Of a DNA stretch of 64,000 bases, positions 38,225 to 50,200 are shown one piece after another (position 1 is the first letter of the stretch; the number at the start of each line of letters is the position of its first letter). Where the stretch lies: contig OX457029.1 in the NCBI GenBank assembly GCA_949752745.1, positions 46,926,228-46,990,227 on the forward strand, given 5' to 3'. The notes below the pieces were generated by a model. It had not been told where the DNA came from. It did no database searches and was given only the letters and a program-made list of their open reading frames with translations. Source of the stretch: Protula sp. h YS-2021. Taxonomy: Eukaryota; Annelida; Polychaeta; Sabellida; Serpulidae. The translations under genes and the position numbers were made by a program.

Positions 38225-41200
38225 AGTAAAAATAAGACCTCAGAAAAACGTAATATATTGTGAGAAGCTGAAGAAAAAAAAAAAAAAGAAAATGTATTAA
38301 TCTTATATCATTCAAACTGGGAGATGACATTTCAAGAAAAAAAGCTATCAGGTTCCTTCTCCATCCTCCCCATTCCGTTAAATATGTACTCATAAACCCA
38401 GGCCTTGAACATAATTTAAAAGATAAACCCAAAAAAACTTTTTAAAGGGGTGGCTGACCGACACGATGCGCGATCACTTCGAACTCGCCCAGCTGAGGCA
38501 ACGGGAGCGAAGGCCAATCCCCTGCTACGACCCCATTATTTAACGCTTTTTCAGACGCTCGCAGTTTGCTCCCACACTTTCATTGCTTTCTGCCGAATTT
38601 GGGCATATCGATCTCAAGTCGCTGCTCGCAGCTCAAAAGAGCGCGTACACAGCGACCTTACAAAATCAATGTACGAGGTGACGAACATAAGGTTCGTCGA
38701 AGCGTAGCTGTAAGCAGCAATTTCTAAAGGTACGAATTTACTCTTAATACCACATAAAAAACTAGATTATGGTGTGTAACATTTAGAGGTTCAAGAAAAA
38801 TTGAACCTTCAAGCCTTGCGCGCTTTTGAGCAGGCTCAAATTGGCTGGTTTCAACGGGAACCGGACAAAATACCACCGGAAATAATACCACCGGACATAA
38901 TACCACCAAGGAAATGAAAACTAGGACAAAATACCACCAAAGATATCTTTTTATTATGCAACGTAACAACGCAGACTCAGTGGCGTCCAGTCATGCAAGA
39001 CGCGAAAAGGAGACGGCTCAGGGATTATAAGAGATACATACTCACGTGGCTCAACATGCAGCGTAACAACCCAGACAGGGTGGCGTCATCGCGGAAAAGA
39101 CTCAACATGAGATGCATGACGGAGACGGCTTAGGTATTATAAAAATCAAATGCAGTAGGCGCAGAGAATAGCTAGGAGTATATACTCCGCTATGTCATTA
39201 TTGATAAGTGATTACCATAGCGGGAGATTTTTCGCATATAAATAGGGCACTAAACTGAGCAGAATTTAAACCAATATCAACAGCAATAAACCACAACAAT
39301 AAACTAACTAGGATCTACAAAAAATGGAAATAATTACCTCCCAAAAGCGCGGGCAAAGCAATAAAAGATTGTGGTGGTATTTTGTCCTAGTTTTCATTTC
39401 TCTGGTGGTATTATGTCCGGTGGTATTTTGTCCGGTGGTATTATGTCCGGTGGTATTTTGTCCTACACCCGGTTTCAACACCATTGATTTTATGTATGTG
39501 GTCGAACAAGTAGAAAGAAAAAGAAGAAAAAAAAACAAAAAAAAAAAAAACAAAAAAAAAAACGGAAACAATATCATAAGCTCAGGTCTCCAGAGGAAAT
39601 GATGACTGTTAACCTCCTCCCCCCAATAATAATATTAATTGTAGTAAGAATAATGGCACCGACATGCTGCGTTAATTTTTAATGGCAAGTCTCATTTCCT
39701 GTTCTATCGAATGAGGCAAGGCAACGTCTAGGGGAATAGAACGCGAGATAGTCAGAGCTGTGGCCACCACAATGACTCTAGGAACACGAGGCCTGTTTTA
39801 TGAAAGTTTATGATGAAAAAGCCGTGTGTCCGTGTGTAAACACTAATCGCCACACTGATAATGAGGAAAGCATCTCCAGGCATCACGGAGTGGGCTCATT
39901 AGCATCATTTCAAAGGGATCCCGGGAAAACCCCCGCTGTCACGTGTTGATTACATAACACCACATGTACAGTGAAACCCCGCTATTAGGGACAAAAAGTG
40001 ACTGAATAATTTTGTCCCTAATGGCGGGGTGTCCCTAATTTCGAGGTGCTGTTAATTTGAGTTCTATCTGACAACTACAACTAAAATCTTTGGCTATTTT
40101 TCTCACACTTTTTCCATCATTAGCTTTGATTGTTTTAACTTTATCAGATATCGAAACTTTGTTCCGTTTTCTTTTCACACCACCCATATTCAGAATTAAC
40201 ACTTATAAAATAACATCGTTGACAATGAATTGCTTGCTCTTTTATACGCATTTTAAAAGATGGAGCACATGTCAATAGGGATTAGTCATATAAAGCTTTT
40301 CTCTTAAGCACACATCTTTTGTAATAAGCCCTACTGTCTTTACATGCACTGTGTTCAATGTAATGTACTCAATACCCACAGATAACAATAGAGAAAAAAA
40401 CACTGCCGAGTAACAAGCTGGTAGGAGTTGGTAACGCACGAAACATGGTCAGCGATTTGACTGTCCACAATAGAGGGGTTGTTTTAAATGTGTAACCGTA
40501 CTTACGGGGTAAAAAGAGTGTCCCTAATTCTGAATAGAGGGGTGTCCACAATAGAGGGGTCTAGATATAAAGGAACTCTATGGTGTTTTAAGACAGACTG
40601 AAAAATGTTGTCCACAATTCAGGGGTGTCCATAATAAAGGGGTGTCCATATCCGGGGTTTCACTGTATCTGAATGTTCTTCCTTTTCCAGTGTAGCTATA
40701 ATTCATATTCCGTTTGACCGTACACCCCGAAACAACACAAAAAAAGTAAAATAAAACGAATACTTGGTTGGACGACAAAACTTTTAAATTAATAGATCTC
40801 TATAAAGAGAAAGATATTTTGTGGAAAGTACAGCATGAAGACTACCACAAAAAGGAAAAACGAACAACAGCTTTGAAGGAAATAGCTGAAAAATGTGGCA
40901 AATCAGGTAATAGTTTTTTTTTCTTTTCTTTACGCGCGTATTAAGGAGGAAGGGGGTGTGCGTGTGTGTGTGGGGGGGGGTTTGGTCAACTCAACCCTCG
41001 ACCAACTCAACCCTCTGCCAACTCAACCCATTTTAGTCAAGTCAACCCACATATGTTTGGTCAACTCAACCTACCCTTAATACCAACTCAACCCACCCTG
41101 AAAGTCAACTCAACCCACCTAAATGAAATCATTCCAAGGACAAAATATATTAATGAAAAACGAAATAATCATTTTCTAAGATGAGTTGCTGGTTTCAGAT

Positions 41201-44200
41201 GAAAGAAAGTTCTCTTCGTTTTAATGTATTGTCTTTATACAATCACAGAAACCATCTGAGACGGGAGATTTTCATAGCATATAATTCAAAATAGTTCCTT
41301 AAGACGACACAGATATTGAATTGCAATTATGCTGTAAAGGTTTGTGTGGAGTAGGAACTCGGCAATCGCGGACTGGAGGTAACAATGTCACAATGAATTG
41401 CATTTGGGTTTAATGGAGTATTTCAGCTGACTGGAATCAACTCTTTTATGTATTGCCTTTTCACAATCACATAAATTATCTGCGACGGAGGGGGTGTTCT
41501 CGGGGTTTCAGCTGATATGGGATGACCTCTTTAATGTATTGTCTTTTTGAAATCAGTTTTCTTAGAAGGTGTCTGTAGTGTATATTTGTTGTGCATGACT
41601 CAAATTGTTTAATACCGTGTGAAAAGATTGGTTAGTTATTTTAAAAGGATACATAGGTAAATAAATTTATGAATTGTGCAACTGCTCGCAGTGTTATTGA
41701 CCAGACACAGCTTGGTGTGTAAAATATGATGCGTTTTGCCGTAAAAAGAAACAAATTTGGGTTGTAAATAAACGTCACTGTTTTTATTTCCCTCCGAAGT
41801 AAGATTATTCATCATAAATTGACTAATCAAAGAATAAAACAAGATCGGTTGAGTTGACTTTCAGGGTGGGTTGAGTTGATATGAAAAAGTGGGTTGAGTT
41901 GACTTTCAGGGTGGGTTGAGTTGATATGAAAAACTGGGTTGAGTTGACTTTCAGGGTGGGTTGAGTTGGTATGGGTTGAGTTGGTCGAGGGTTGACTTGA
42001 CCCAAGACCTGTGGGGGGGGGGGGGGGGGGGAGGTCATGTTATGATTTTGTCATGTTTTGCAAAATACGCCATTTTTTTTTTTGACAACATGTCAAGTAT
42101 CATTAAAAGTAACGCAAATCGCAATATCACATTTATTTGTTTATTCGTAACTTATTCATATGCTATGTGATGGTACTGCATAACCATTCAAAGCTTGTTG
42201 ACAGTGTCATAAATATAATCCACTGTTTTACTCTGTTTTCTTTATTTCGTAGCTGACGGAGTCTTAAAGAAAATCAAAAGCATGAGAAGTTACTTTGTCG
42301 AAGAGAACAGTGAGGTCTACAACTCACGAAGAAGTGGGGCCGGTGCCAGTGATATTTATAGGCCAAGGTGGACTTTCTTCGAACAGCTATTGTTCTTGCA
42401 AGATCAGCTCAATCCGAAAAAGACCACGCCTAACATGGTAAGTCCATTATTCCAATAATTTCCATTGCCATGGCACTTGGCCTTCGTAGACAAAAAAAAA
42501 AAAAATCGCGAAATTCCTATCTGATATCATTTGCACTACGCGTGTAACTGTTCCCTCCTTGTTGACCCAGTTTTGTCAAACCGGTGTAAGGAAACGTTTT
42601 AACCCCCAAAATAAATCGACCCCCCGGTCGATTTGTTTTAAAACAAACAGACCCCCCGGTCGATTTGTTTTAAAACAAACAGACCCCCTCTGAAATGTTT
42701 TAACCCTATTATTTTTTTGTTGATATTTTTATTTCTTTCCATATATGGCCACCTCATTAGTTTCTTTAATTGAAGTAAAAACTATATCCACGAATAACAA
42801 TTTATCTAGCAACTAACATCTACATTTTCAAACACGAAAACACTTCCAAAACCACTAACATGCAGTCACCAAAAAATCTGTCCAAGCTCAATAATGGCAT
42901 TTCAAAGGCTAAAAATAATAATTTTCTGCATCAAGAGGTAGAAAATGCTTAAAATCGTATTTAAAAACTACATGCACCTTTTTTACTTCCATTTTATATT
43001 TAAACATGATTATTTGGAGGGGGTCATTTTATTATGGGGGAGGTCTGTTTGTTATGGCGGGTTTTCCCAAAACAAATCGACCGGGGGGTCTGTTTGTTTT
43101 AAAACAAATCGACCGGGGGGTCGATTTGTTTGGGGGTCAAAACGTTTCATTACACCGGTTGGTACGGTGTCGGCTCTCCTGCCACCAAGAGTGACGTTTA
43201 AGCTGGCGGTATCCTCAGTATCGACAAATCCGGGTGGCATGTATATGCATTGTGCATCGCTTTTTGTACGTAGAAAATTATGTAAAACCGCATGCCCCCA
43301 AAATTAAGGTTTCGGCTTTTTCGGGTGACAACGGTATGGGCTTCTGAGAAATTCTAAGTCTGCTACTTAGAATTCCAAAAGCATTTTCTACAACTCGTCT
43401 GGCTGTCGAAAGCCGATAGTTGAATATTCTGGCGACATCATTCACATTTCTAGCTGGGTATGGTTTCATTAAATATTCTTTCAGTGCGAACGTCTCATCT
43501 GCCACGAAGGCCTTAACTGCCACGCAGGCCTCATCTGCCACGAAGGCCTCATCTGCCACGATGACGTACGGTACTTCTTTGTGTCGGGCTTCCAAAGGCA
43601 TAGGTCTTGGAAGCTGGATTGCTTCATTTTTGAGGGCTTGATAAAGTTTCGAGTTCTTGAAAACCCCCGCCATAGCTTACTCTTCCATTGCAACCGACGT
43701 CAATGAAAATGAATTTGTAATCTGCATCTACCAGTGCCATCAGCACGATGCTGTACGATTGCTTGTAGTTGTAATACATCGCCCCGCTACCAAAAGGGTG
43801 TTTTAAAACCACATGTTTTCCGTCAAGAGTCCCAATACAGTGCGGAAAATTCCACACATCTTCGAATCTTCGAGCAATATCCAGCCATTCCGCCTCATCA
43901 CAAGGAAACTGTAAAATACAAAAATACCGTAATATATATATTTTTTCAGTAAGCGTAAAATAGTGGACAGCCGTTATAGAGACGTCAAGTCGCGACGTTA
44001 AATAGACGTTAGGATTTAAAAAAGTCGAAACAACGTCGTTTGTCCGATGTTTGATTGAGGTTTGCAGAAAACGTTGGATAAATGTGAGAAAAAAGACGTA
44101 GAATAAACATCTATAAATTAGACATGTAGGGGAAATTGATACTGCACAAACACAATATTGTTTTTGCTCTCGACGTCTCATCGTGAAAAAAAAAGTTTAT

Positions 44201-47200
44201 AAAGTTGTGATTTGATTGCGACGTCGGTTTGGTCTGCAGACGACATGACCTCAAATAAACGTTGGATTGACGTTGCAATGCTCAATGGGTAATAACTGAC
44301 ATCCGTTAAATAAAATATGGAAATTAATAATTATTTTTTGTGTGTGTTCCAGGAAAGCTCGGGGGAGGAGCTTTATGGCAGTGATAGTGAAAACCAAGCA
44401 AAATTCCGACAGAAACGTAAGGCGGCGGAACGACTGCTTCCAAAAAAAAAAAAAGAAAAAAAAAAAAAAACAGGTCTGAAGTTGTTCTTTTAAAAAAAGC
44501 TGCTAATGCTTTGATAAGCATGACGTCGTCGCCACCTTCCAAAAATGCTGTGACCGAGGAAGACGATGTAGCAGCATTTAGTCGCATGGCAGGGACTGAC
44601 TTAAGACTGATCGGTGACAAACCCCATCGCCAGTTAGTCAAGAAGAAAATTCAAGAAGTTCTCTTTGGATGGCAAGATATGATAGATCCGCCAATGCCGC
44701 TACAAACTGCCCTCGCGACACCAACAGAGTATCCATATGCCCACCGTGTGCTGTACAGTCAAGCAAGCTACCCACGCGCCAACCGACAGCAGCCCAGTCG
44801 TATCCCCAGAACCATCGAATTTAAGAACAATAGATCTTCCTTTTTGAATAATAGTTTCAGCATAAAACGTTTAGCAAAGAGCTTTTGAAATATTAAACTT
44901 TAAAGAGGTTGGGGGGTGGGGAGTTGTCAGTTCAAATCACAATATTGAATATTTGAAAATAAAGAGAAAAGGAATACCTTGAGATATTGCTCAGCAAGTG
45001 CGTCATGGATAGCAACACACGTGCAGTAATAATGTTGCTTAAGTTGCTTAAGGTGCACTTTCTTGGAAAATAAATTAAACAATAAAAAATGAATATTTCT
45101 CTGTCTTTTTTGTCGTTGCGAATATATAAAGCACCACCTCCCCACTCGTTCTCCAAATTCAGGTTTTCAACGCCCCCCTCCCCTCCCCCTGACAAACTTC
45201 GCCAGGAAAATTTGCATTTTTTTTCTTTCTGTTATAAGTGATCAGGTCGAAAAGAAAAATAACTTACCAAACGCCAAATATCTCAGTGTTAAAGCAAGCC
45301 GCTCTCCGGGATTCCCTCTCCGCTCTCCGGGGTTCCCTCATTGGTGTATTTCTCTTCTCTATAAATTGCTTTATTTTATCCAACAATTCGTCAATATTTG
45401 CTTTTGTCATTCGAACAAAATTTTTGAACGAGGCAGGATCCTCTATATGAAGTTCCTTCGTTGAGGCGTGGTATGCGCCAATCGTCTCTGTATCCATGGC
45501 CTCGCCTAACACGTTTTTTTCTTTAGATTTATTATTTTGATTTTTTGCAAATCGATCCAATAATTACACAGGAAAGTATATTTTTTCTCTTCACGTCCTC
45601 CATCTGAAACTTTTGATATATCTGGTATGTTTTTACATTGCATTCATTATTTGAATATAGATAGTGAGTAGGGAGCAATAAAAACCCTGTGTAAACTCCT
45701 CAGGAATCAAGCCCATCAAGTCAAGATGGAGTTGTAAAATCGCCTTAACTGGCAAAGAGGTACAGCTCATAAAATGTAGGCATTTTTATTAGCATTTCAA
45801 AAGGAATCGTGAAAACCCTACTCTCTAGAAATCATTTTCTGGCTTGATAACCGCTCATCCGGAAGTGAAGTGCATATCAGTTTGACTATGGACGTTATGC
45901 TTGCCTTGAATGAGTGATATCGAACAAAATGGTGGAACAGTTACGTTCGAATCCTTACATTCCAACTTACATATTTTCGAGAGCCCAGCATACACCATAC
46001 ATATTTAAGAAACGAGTGTTACTTTCGATACACTACAGTATGTGTACTATGCATTATCTGGCTGCTACGGTCACTTTTTTTTTGTAAATTTCACATAAGG
46101 GGTAGTTGAGCAAAAGGAATTCGATATAAAAGATTAATCTTCAAACATATTTATAATTTTCCTTTTCCACTGTTGCACTTTATTGCCTGAGAGTTATCAA
46201 CTAATTTAGGAAACGGAGCGTGTGTAAGACTGACCAGAAATTCAGAAGGGGAGTTTCGACGGACCACAAAATTCGTAATATGCAAGTCGCTGCTCGCAGC
46301 CCAAAAGGGCGCGGACACAGCGACCCATCAAAATTTTGCGCACGATACGAACCGGAGTTCGCACGTACGTAGCTCCAAGTAGGAAGATCAGAAAGCGATC
46401 ACTAACTATATGTTACTCGGAAAAAACAGAATGTGGTGTGTAAAATGTTAATCCTTTGAGGCTACTTGACATTCGGCTCCTAAAAAGGGCATGTCGAAAC
46501 CTTTCACTCTGTGGGAATCCAAGAACATGAGGTAATGTGAAACGCCTTTCATATTGTCTCGTGAAGCTTTATTTGCATTTATTCGTTGTTGTGTGTTTAT
46601 AATGCATGCAATAAAATGCAAATATACACGTAACTTTTATATACAGTATATAATAACTAAAAAATAAATGAACGCTCCTCGTTTCATCGCCTTGGTTAAA
46701 AAAAATAAAAAGGGTAATAAAAAAAAACACAACTCAACAATATATCGATGAAATAAAATATAAAGTAATTAATAACCGTTCTGGTTCCCCCACTTGATCC
46801 TCTTGAACTTGGCATAAATCGTGAGCAGAAGGAAGGGGGGGGGGGGGGGGGGGGGGCAGGCCATTTGAAAATGAACAATCCTGAAATTCCCCGAGAAGTG
46901 CAATTTTTCATGTTGATTCACAACACATCTGAGTTATTGGTGATCGTACTATGCAACAATGAAGCCCCCAAAATTACATCTATATAGTTATCACTGTGGT
47001 TGCAACTGATGGTTAAACAATGTGTTTTATAGATGGAATGGCGTCTATGAAAATTCATGTTAATCACTGGAGTCGATGTAATCACGTTTGCTACCATCAA
47101 TCTCATTCCAAAATCCTATAGCAGCCGTGCTTTTTTATGAAATAAGTTTGCTTTGGTGCCATTTTCCACCGGAACAATATCGAGCATGTCGTCCTCTCCT

Positions 47201-50200
47201 ACCGAAAATGGTGTGTAAATAACTTGTGTTGACTTACGGATGTGTCGACTTCGGTTTATGTCTATTTGCTCCGATAGCCTCGCTTTTTTTCACTTGAAAT
47301 ATCGACCATTGAAAAACACACTTAAAATTAATAAAAAAGTGCGCCCAGCCTGCATTCACCTTTGCGGGGTCAACTGGAGATACATGTTCTATTGTATTTG
47401 GTGACGTGAACAATATAACCCCCCGCCCCCACCCGAGTTATTTATCCACGACAGATCACACTTGATGAATGGGTAGTTATTCTATTTTGGAAGAGATTTC
47501 GATTTATGTTTACATATAGTCACAATTTTCAAGTTTGCAGAAGTGCATTGCCGCAGAAAGGACGTTGAAATAAAAGGATTTGTGCTTCTGTCTTTACTCT
47601 CTGCCATCCGACCCTCACGATTTTTGACGAAGGAAGTTTTATACACTATGAATAAGGCGAAATCAGCCTCGATAGATCTGAAGTATATAGAAACGTGTTT
47701 GTTTTTTCTTTTGGGTGGCTCTTTTTCTTTAGTTTGTTTTCAAATTTCCTTATTATGTTTTTGTCACCAGAACGCATCATTATCGCCACTTGCATTACTG
47801 AAAATGAAAAAAAATTCTAGCACCAGCAGCACGTTTATAGTGACCGCAAAATATATAAAACAAAACAAGGACTAGAACAGAATTGCATTATTATTTTGAA
47901 CATTTCCAGTCGCTGCTCGCAGCTTATACAAGCGCGTTCACAGCAACCTGCAAAATTCTCGTACGAGTAGACGAACATAAAGTTCGCCATTACTAGTTCC
48001 AAGTATGACAACACCGAGCAATCATGACCTATATTACAACGCAATACACTGGATTGTGGTGTGTAAAATGACGGTATTTTTTCCTACCAAACCATTCTCG
48101 CCATTCATGCTGTCCCTGAATTTCAGACACTGTCTTTTCGAAGAATTCTTGCATCTTGTCTTGTCTGAAAAAAAAAAAAACAACAAATGTTCATCTTGCA
48201 AAATGATCCATTTGAACTTGACTCAAATTTCCGAAAAATTATTAGTAAAACATTAAATTTTGGATAGTGACTTTTTTTTAGTTCTGTTAAAGAAATAAGG
48301 TCAAACGACAACTTTTAATCACGTATAAATGCGCAAAATATTACCTGTTCGACTGAATACAGTTGATAACGTAAAGTTTAAAGAGGCTATTTTCTAATTT
48401 CTTCACAGCAGCTGCGTAGGAATACTCCAGCCGACAAAACAATCTGGCGTCTAGGAAACTCCACAGCTCTTTCAGGCCACTTAGATCGTGTACATTAATG
48501 AACTGGTGGATCTGGTCCATAATCTTGTCAACCTAAGGAAAGCGGGAAGAATATACACACATTAAGGAGAATTATACTGTCATTTTGAACAAAAAGTAAA
48601 ACACCGTTCTAAGATAACCCCATCTCTTAAAATGTCAGAGATTTCGAACCACGAATGTCCATGGTCAATGCACAGAGCTATATGCACCAAGACATTTTCG
48701 CAAATATAATAGCAGTGGTAAATCAAGTATTTTCTACAACATTAGTCAATTAAAATTTCGTCAAAAACAAACAAACAAGCATGGCCAGGGCTACATAATG
48801 TATATTCCAACCAAACATAAAGCAACTGACCAATGTCAGATACAAAGCTATCATTGTATATGCTTTAAGTTCAAAGTCACGCAAACTAGCCTATTTTCAG
48901 CTAAATTTTAGCGCATTCGTCAATAAAAACAGAAAGCAAAGTACAAAACATTCATCTATTTTTTTTCTGTAAATTTAAGTCGATTTAACCGCAATCGCAA
49001 ATCCCATTACAGGACTCTGGGAAGTCCCACTAAATTTGAAAGAAATCGGCCAAGAACAGTATGAGGAGAAGTATTTTGAAAAGATTAAAACATATATACA
49101 CACAAATATGGGCGACGGATAAATGTGACAAGACTGGCTCGTCAACGTAAGTCGGCTGGTCTAAAATTGACACATTAGGAGAAAATATTGAAGAGTGTAA
49201 TAAGACGCACAACAACAGAGCAAACTCAAGTCTGAATTGCATTTAAAATAGAGATATGAAATATAAACACATATGCTAATGCTTTTAACTCGTATACGTC
49301 AAATGTAGTTTTTCTAATATTTTAGTAATATTTAAACTTGAAACTTTAATTTGCACTGTCGGAAATAATCATCTAGCAATGCACTCTGGGAGATCCGACA
49401 TAATGTCTGTACGTGATAAAAGATTTAATCTCCGATCATCCACCCCCCCCTTCTCTCCACAGAGAATAAAACAAATGCAGCAAACTGGGGAGCTAGTTAT
49501 AGCCAACGTGAGAGTACGTACCAATCGACATCACTGAATGACAAAATATATATCTACACCTTTTCCAAGATGCAGTTTTGTATTCCCTTACAACCACCGC
49601 TGATATCTAAATTTGTAAGTTAAATGACTGAAAAAATGGTAGAGGATAAATTGTTTAAAGTTGTTTTACACTTTAGAAAAAACACAACCATGTCTTGCTT
49701 GTTTTATGTGCTTTAGTATGCACTTCTTTAATATTTATAAGGCGTGGTATTTTAAGTGTGGTTTAGTTTTCGTGTTCATGTTTCTATCGTCCTCTTTTGT
49801 TCAATACAGCTGATCACATGGTGCGTGTCCCATGAAAAAAGACAAAGAAAGAATACTTGAGTAATTTGAAGCTGGTGGACAGCAAAAGCGTTTGGGATTA
49901 GCGAATCTTTCAAAAAGCATAAAACATAGTCATTACTTCAGTCTCTATTTATCTTTATGCTTAACTCTAAAAATGTACCGAAATTGTTGGCATCATTACT
50001 GAGGCGGACGGAAAATGAAACGCAAATTAAATTTACTCACACATGAAGAAAGTGAATATTATGTTTTGATAGCGTATTGGTGAAATGTTGAAAGCAGTGT
50101 GTAGGAGGTAAAAAACAACAACAGTAAAAGTAGGAGACTGTAACTCAAAGAAAATTACGGGTTTTTAACGATTGTAGGGAACTACACCTTGCATTACTCA

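Larger units (their letters stand above)
40759..44885 (+). pseudogene. MADF-BESS protein gene of a PIF/Harbinger-type element (broken)
   Basis: Three exons are readable: about 40759-40906 ([20 protein letters not shown]), 42253-42437 ([34 protein letters not shown]) and 44353-44885, joined in phase by GT-AG sites. The first two form a MADF (Myb/SANT-like) DNA-binding domain. The third carries [12 protein letters not shown]...[10 protein letters not shown], a BESS-type motif. A long A-run near 44442-44470 shifts the frame, so the two parts of exon 3 no longer read together. No start codon is visible upstream of the first exon. PIF/Harbinger elements encode a Myb-like partner that works with the transposase; this is taken as that partner. 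The intron between exons 1 and 2 has been invaded by the element at 40979-42009. Confidence 0.75.
42500..45560 (-). pseudogene. PIF/Harbinger-type transposase (dead)
   Basis: On minus, exon I (45560-45268) has [21 protein letters not shown] short exon ends at 44978 ([11 protein letters not shown]|gt). Exon III (from 43908, acceptor ttttacag) has the DDE core with [20 protein letters not shown] and later [19 protein letters not shown]; the C-terminal part carries [10 protein letters not shown]. Damage: a ~20-nt duplication near 45300-45340; SDGG changed to SYGG at the position expected for the second catalytic Asp; a one-base gain just after it; three extra 18-nt units near 43496-43562; a frameshift near 43297; a 568-bp MITE at 42586-43153; and a stop in the tail. 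It sits largely inside the intron of the opposite-strand MADF gene. Confidence 0.82.

Noticed and set aside
47543..47875. 110-codon plus-strand frame
   Set aside because: No recognisable domain, lies in WDR91 intron 3 within the duplicated arm, and has no splice context.
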